In this document: piece after piece, positions 58,430 through 64,000 of the stretch
Position numbering within the stretch: the stretch's first letter is position 1
Layout of the letters: each line of letters starts with the position of its first letter
From: Tetradesmus obliquus
Taxonomy: Eukaryota; Chlorophyta; Chlorophyceae; Sphaeropleales; Scenedesmaceae
Direction: 5' to 3'
DNA: 64,000 nt
NCBI GenBank assembly: GCA_030272155.1
Contig: CP126196.1
Span: forward strand, 3,720,001-3,784,000
Notes under the pieces: model-generated
The model's database searches: none
What the model was told of the DNA's origin: nothing
What the model saw: the letters and a program-made list of their open reading frames with translations, nothing else
Position numbers and translations under genes: made by a program

Positions 58430-58825
58430 GCAGCAGCAAGCACTGCTGCCTGAACGTGGCTAGGCGTGCAGCGTAACGTGACGCGTAGAGGCTATCATAA
58501 GCTAAGACAGGAAACGTTACTGGTGAACTGAATCGATCATGCCAACCACGTTTCAGGTTGCGAAAGGGATTGCAGGCGTGACACCACGGAACTGTTCAGG
58601 TGAGAAAGCAGTACAGCAACCTCCATGACTGATGTGACGCTGCAACGTGTGCATCTGTCAACAGCTGTCGTATTTGATCAAGTATACCCTGCGAGCGAGC
58701 CAACCACATAAACCCTTTTCCGTGACGTTCTACTACTTTGTGGTTGTTTGCGACAGGGCAACGTGGCCACCTGTATACGGCGTGATATGCGTTCTAGTAG
58801 TGCATGATGGGTTTTGTGGCGTGTT

Positions 58826-63758
<4,933 letters not shown>

Positions 63759-64000
63759 GTCTGCCACGCGCAATAATCGCACATGTCAGCAGTGGTCCAT
63801 TTGCCGCGCTTCTGCTGTGCGCGCTCACGTGGACTGCGATACCAGTACCATTCGCATATAAGCCTGGTTATAGTGGCTTACGTTGGTATCGTGATAACTC
63901 AAAAGCGGTATATGGCCAAGGCGACTGGAAGTCTTACTGTCAGGCAGCACCGAGCTCATCTGTGGTCTGCGAAGTTACCCCACGATTTCACCAACATCAA
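63759..64000. other. Right-edge region
   Basis: No gene seen. It would contain the promoter of the minus-strand PC-esterase-like gene if its first exon is right. Confidence 0.4.

Overview
The window reads as nuclear DNA of a chlorophyte green alga, possibly Chlorophyceae (the class is inference). Genes have many introns with GT-AG borders. Proteins are full of Ala, Gln and Ser runs coded by CTG/CAG/GCA repeats. Two products look organelle-targeted (a ferredoxin and a RanBP2 zinc-finger protein), and TGTAA, the usual algal poly(A) signal, follows several stops. No rRNA, convincing tRNA, CRISPR or bacterial-type operon was seen.

Layout. Minus strand: SDR/carbonyl reductase (1-2034, cut by the edge), PAF-acetylhydrolase-like lipase (3055-8128), TTC1-like TPR protein (9303-11287). 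A 315-bp divergent spacer leads to a plus-strand prenylcysteine oxidase (11603-17205). Next come a minus-strand leucine-rich-repeat gene with frame breaks (about 18200-20018) and a plus-strand GNAT acetyltransferase (21294-22429). A satellite block (about 22620-26350) follows, built of about 183-bp and 181-bp units and split by a 5'-truncated LINE with a 15-bp target duplication. The plus strand then carries a mitochondrial intermediate peptidase-like M3 protease (28538-34198), an SRPBCC plus J-domain fusion (34935-37751), a RanBP2 zinc-finger protein (39258-43130), a 2Fe-2S ferredoxin (43799-45212), a small LLPH-like basic protein (46043-46975) and a 1510-residue low-complexity protein (47996-52860). 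The last two genes are on the minus strand: a RanBPM/RANBP9-like SPRY-LisH-CTLH-CRA protein (54140-58429) and a PC-esterase-like protein (58826 to about 63758).

The most unusual feature is at intron-exon borders. In at least ten of the genes, a piece spanning a splice junction (acceptor plus exon start, or exon end plus donor) is repeated in tandem in the neighbouring intron, usually every 105-185 bp and up to nine times. I call these exon echoes. They cover nearly every family of intron in the window, often keep the reading frame, and often keep a usable splice site. Several introns also end in (CTG)10-21 directly before the acceptor, so a trinucleotide repeat takes the place of the polypyrimidine tract.

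The genes are ordinary housekeeping functions with no shared pathway: lipid and prenyl turnover, mitochondrial presequence processing, chaperone partners, ferredoxin electron transfer, ubiquitin-ligase scaffolding and wall or glycan esterification. The novelty lies in genome structure more than in gene clustering. Splice coordinates were counted by eye and may be off by a base or two. Where I give exon lists, the phases were checked to be compatible.
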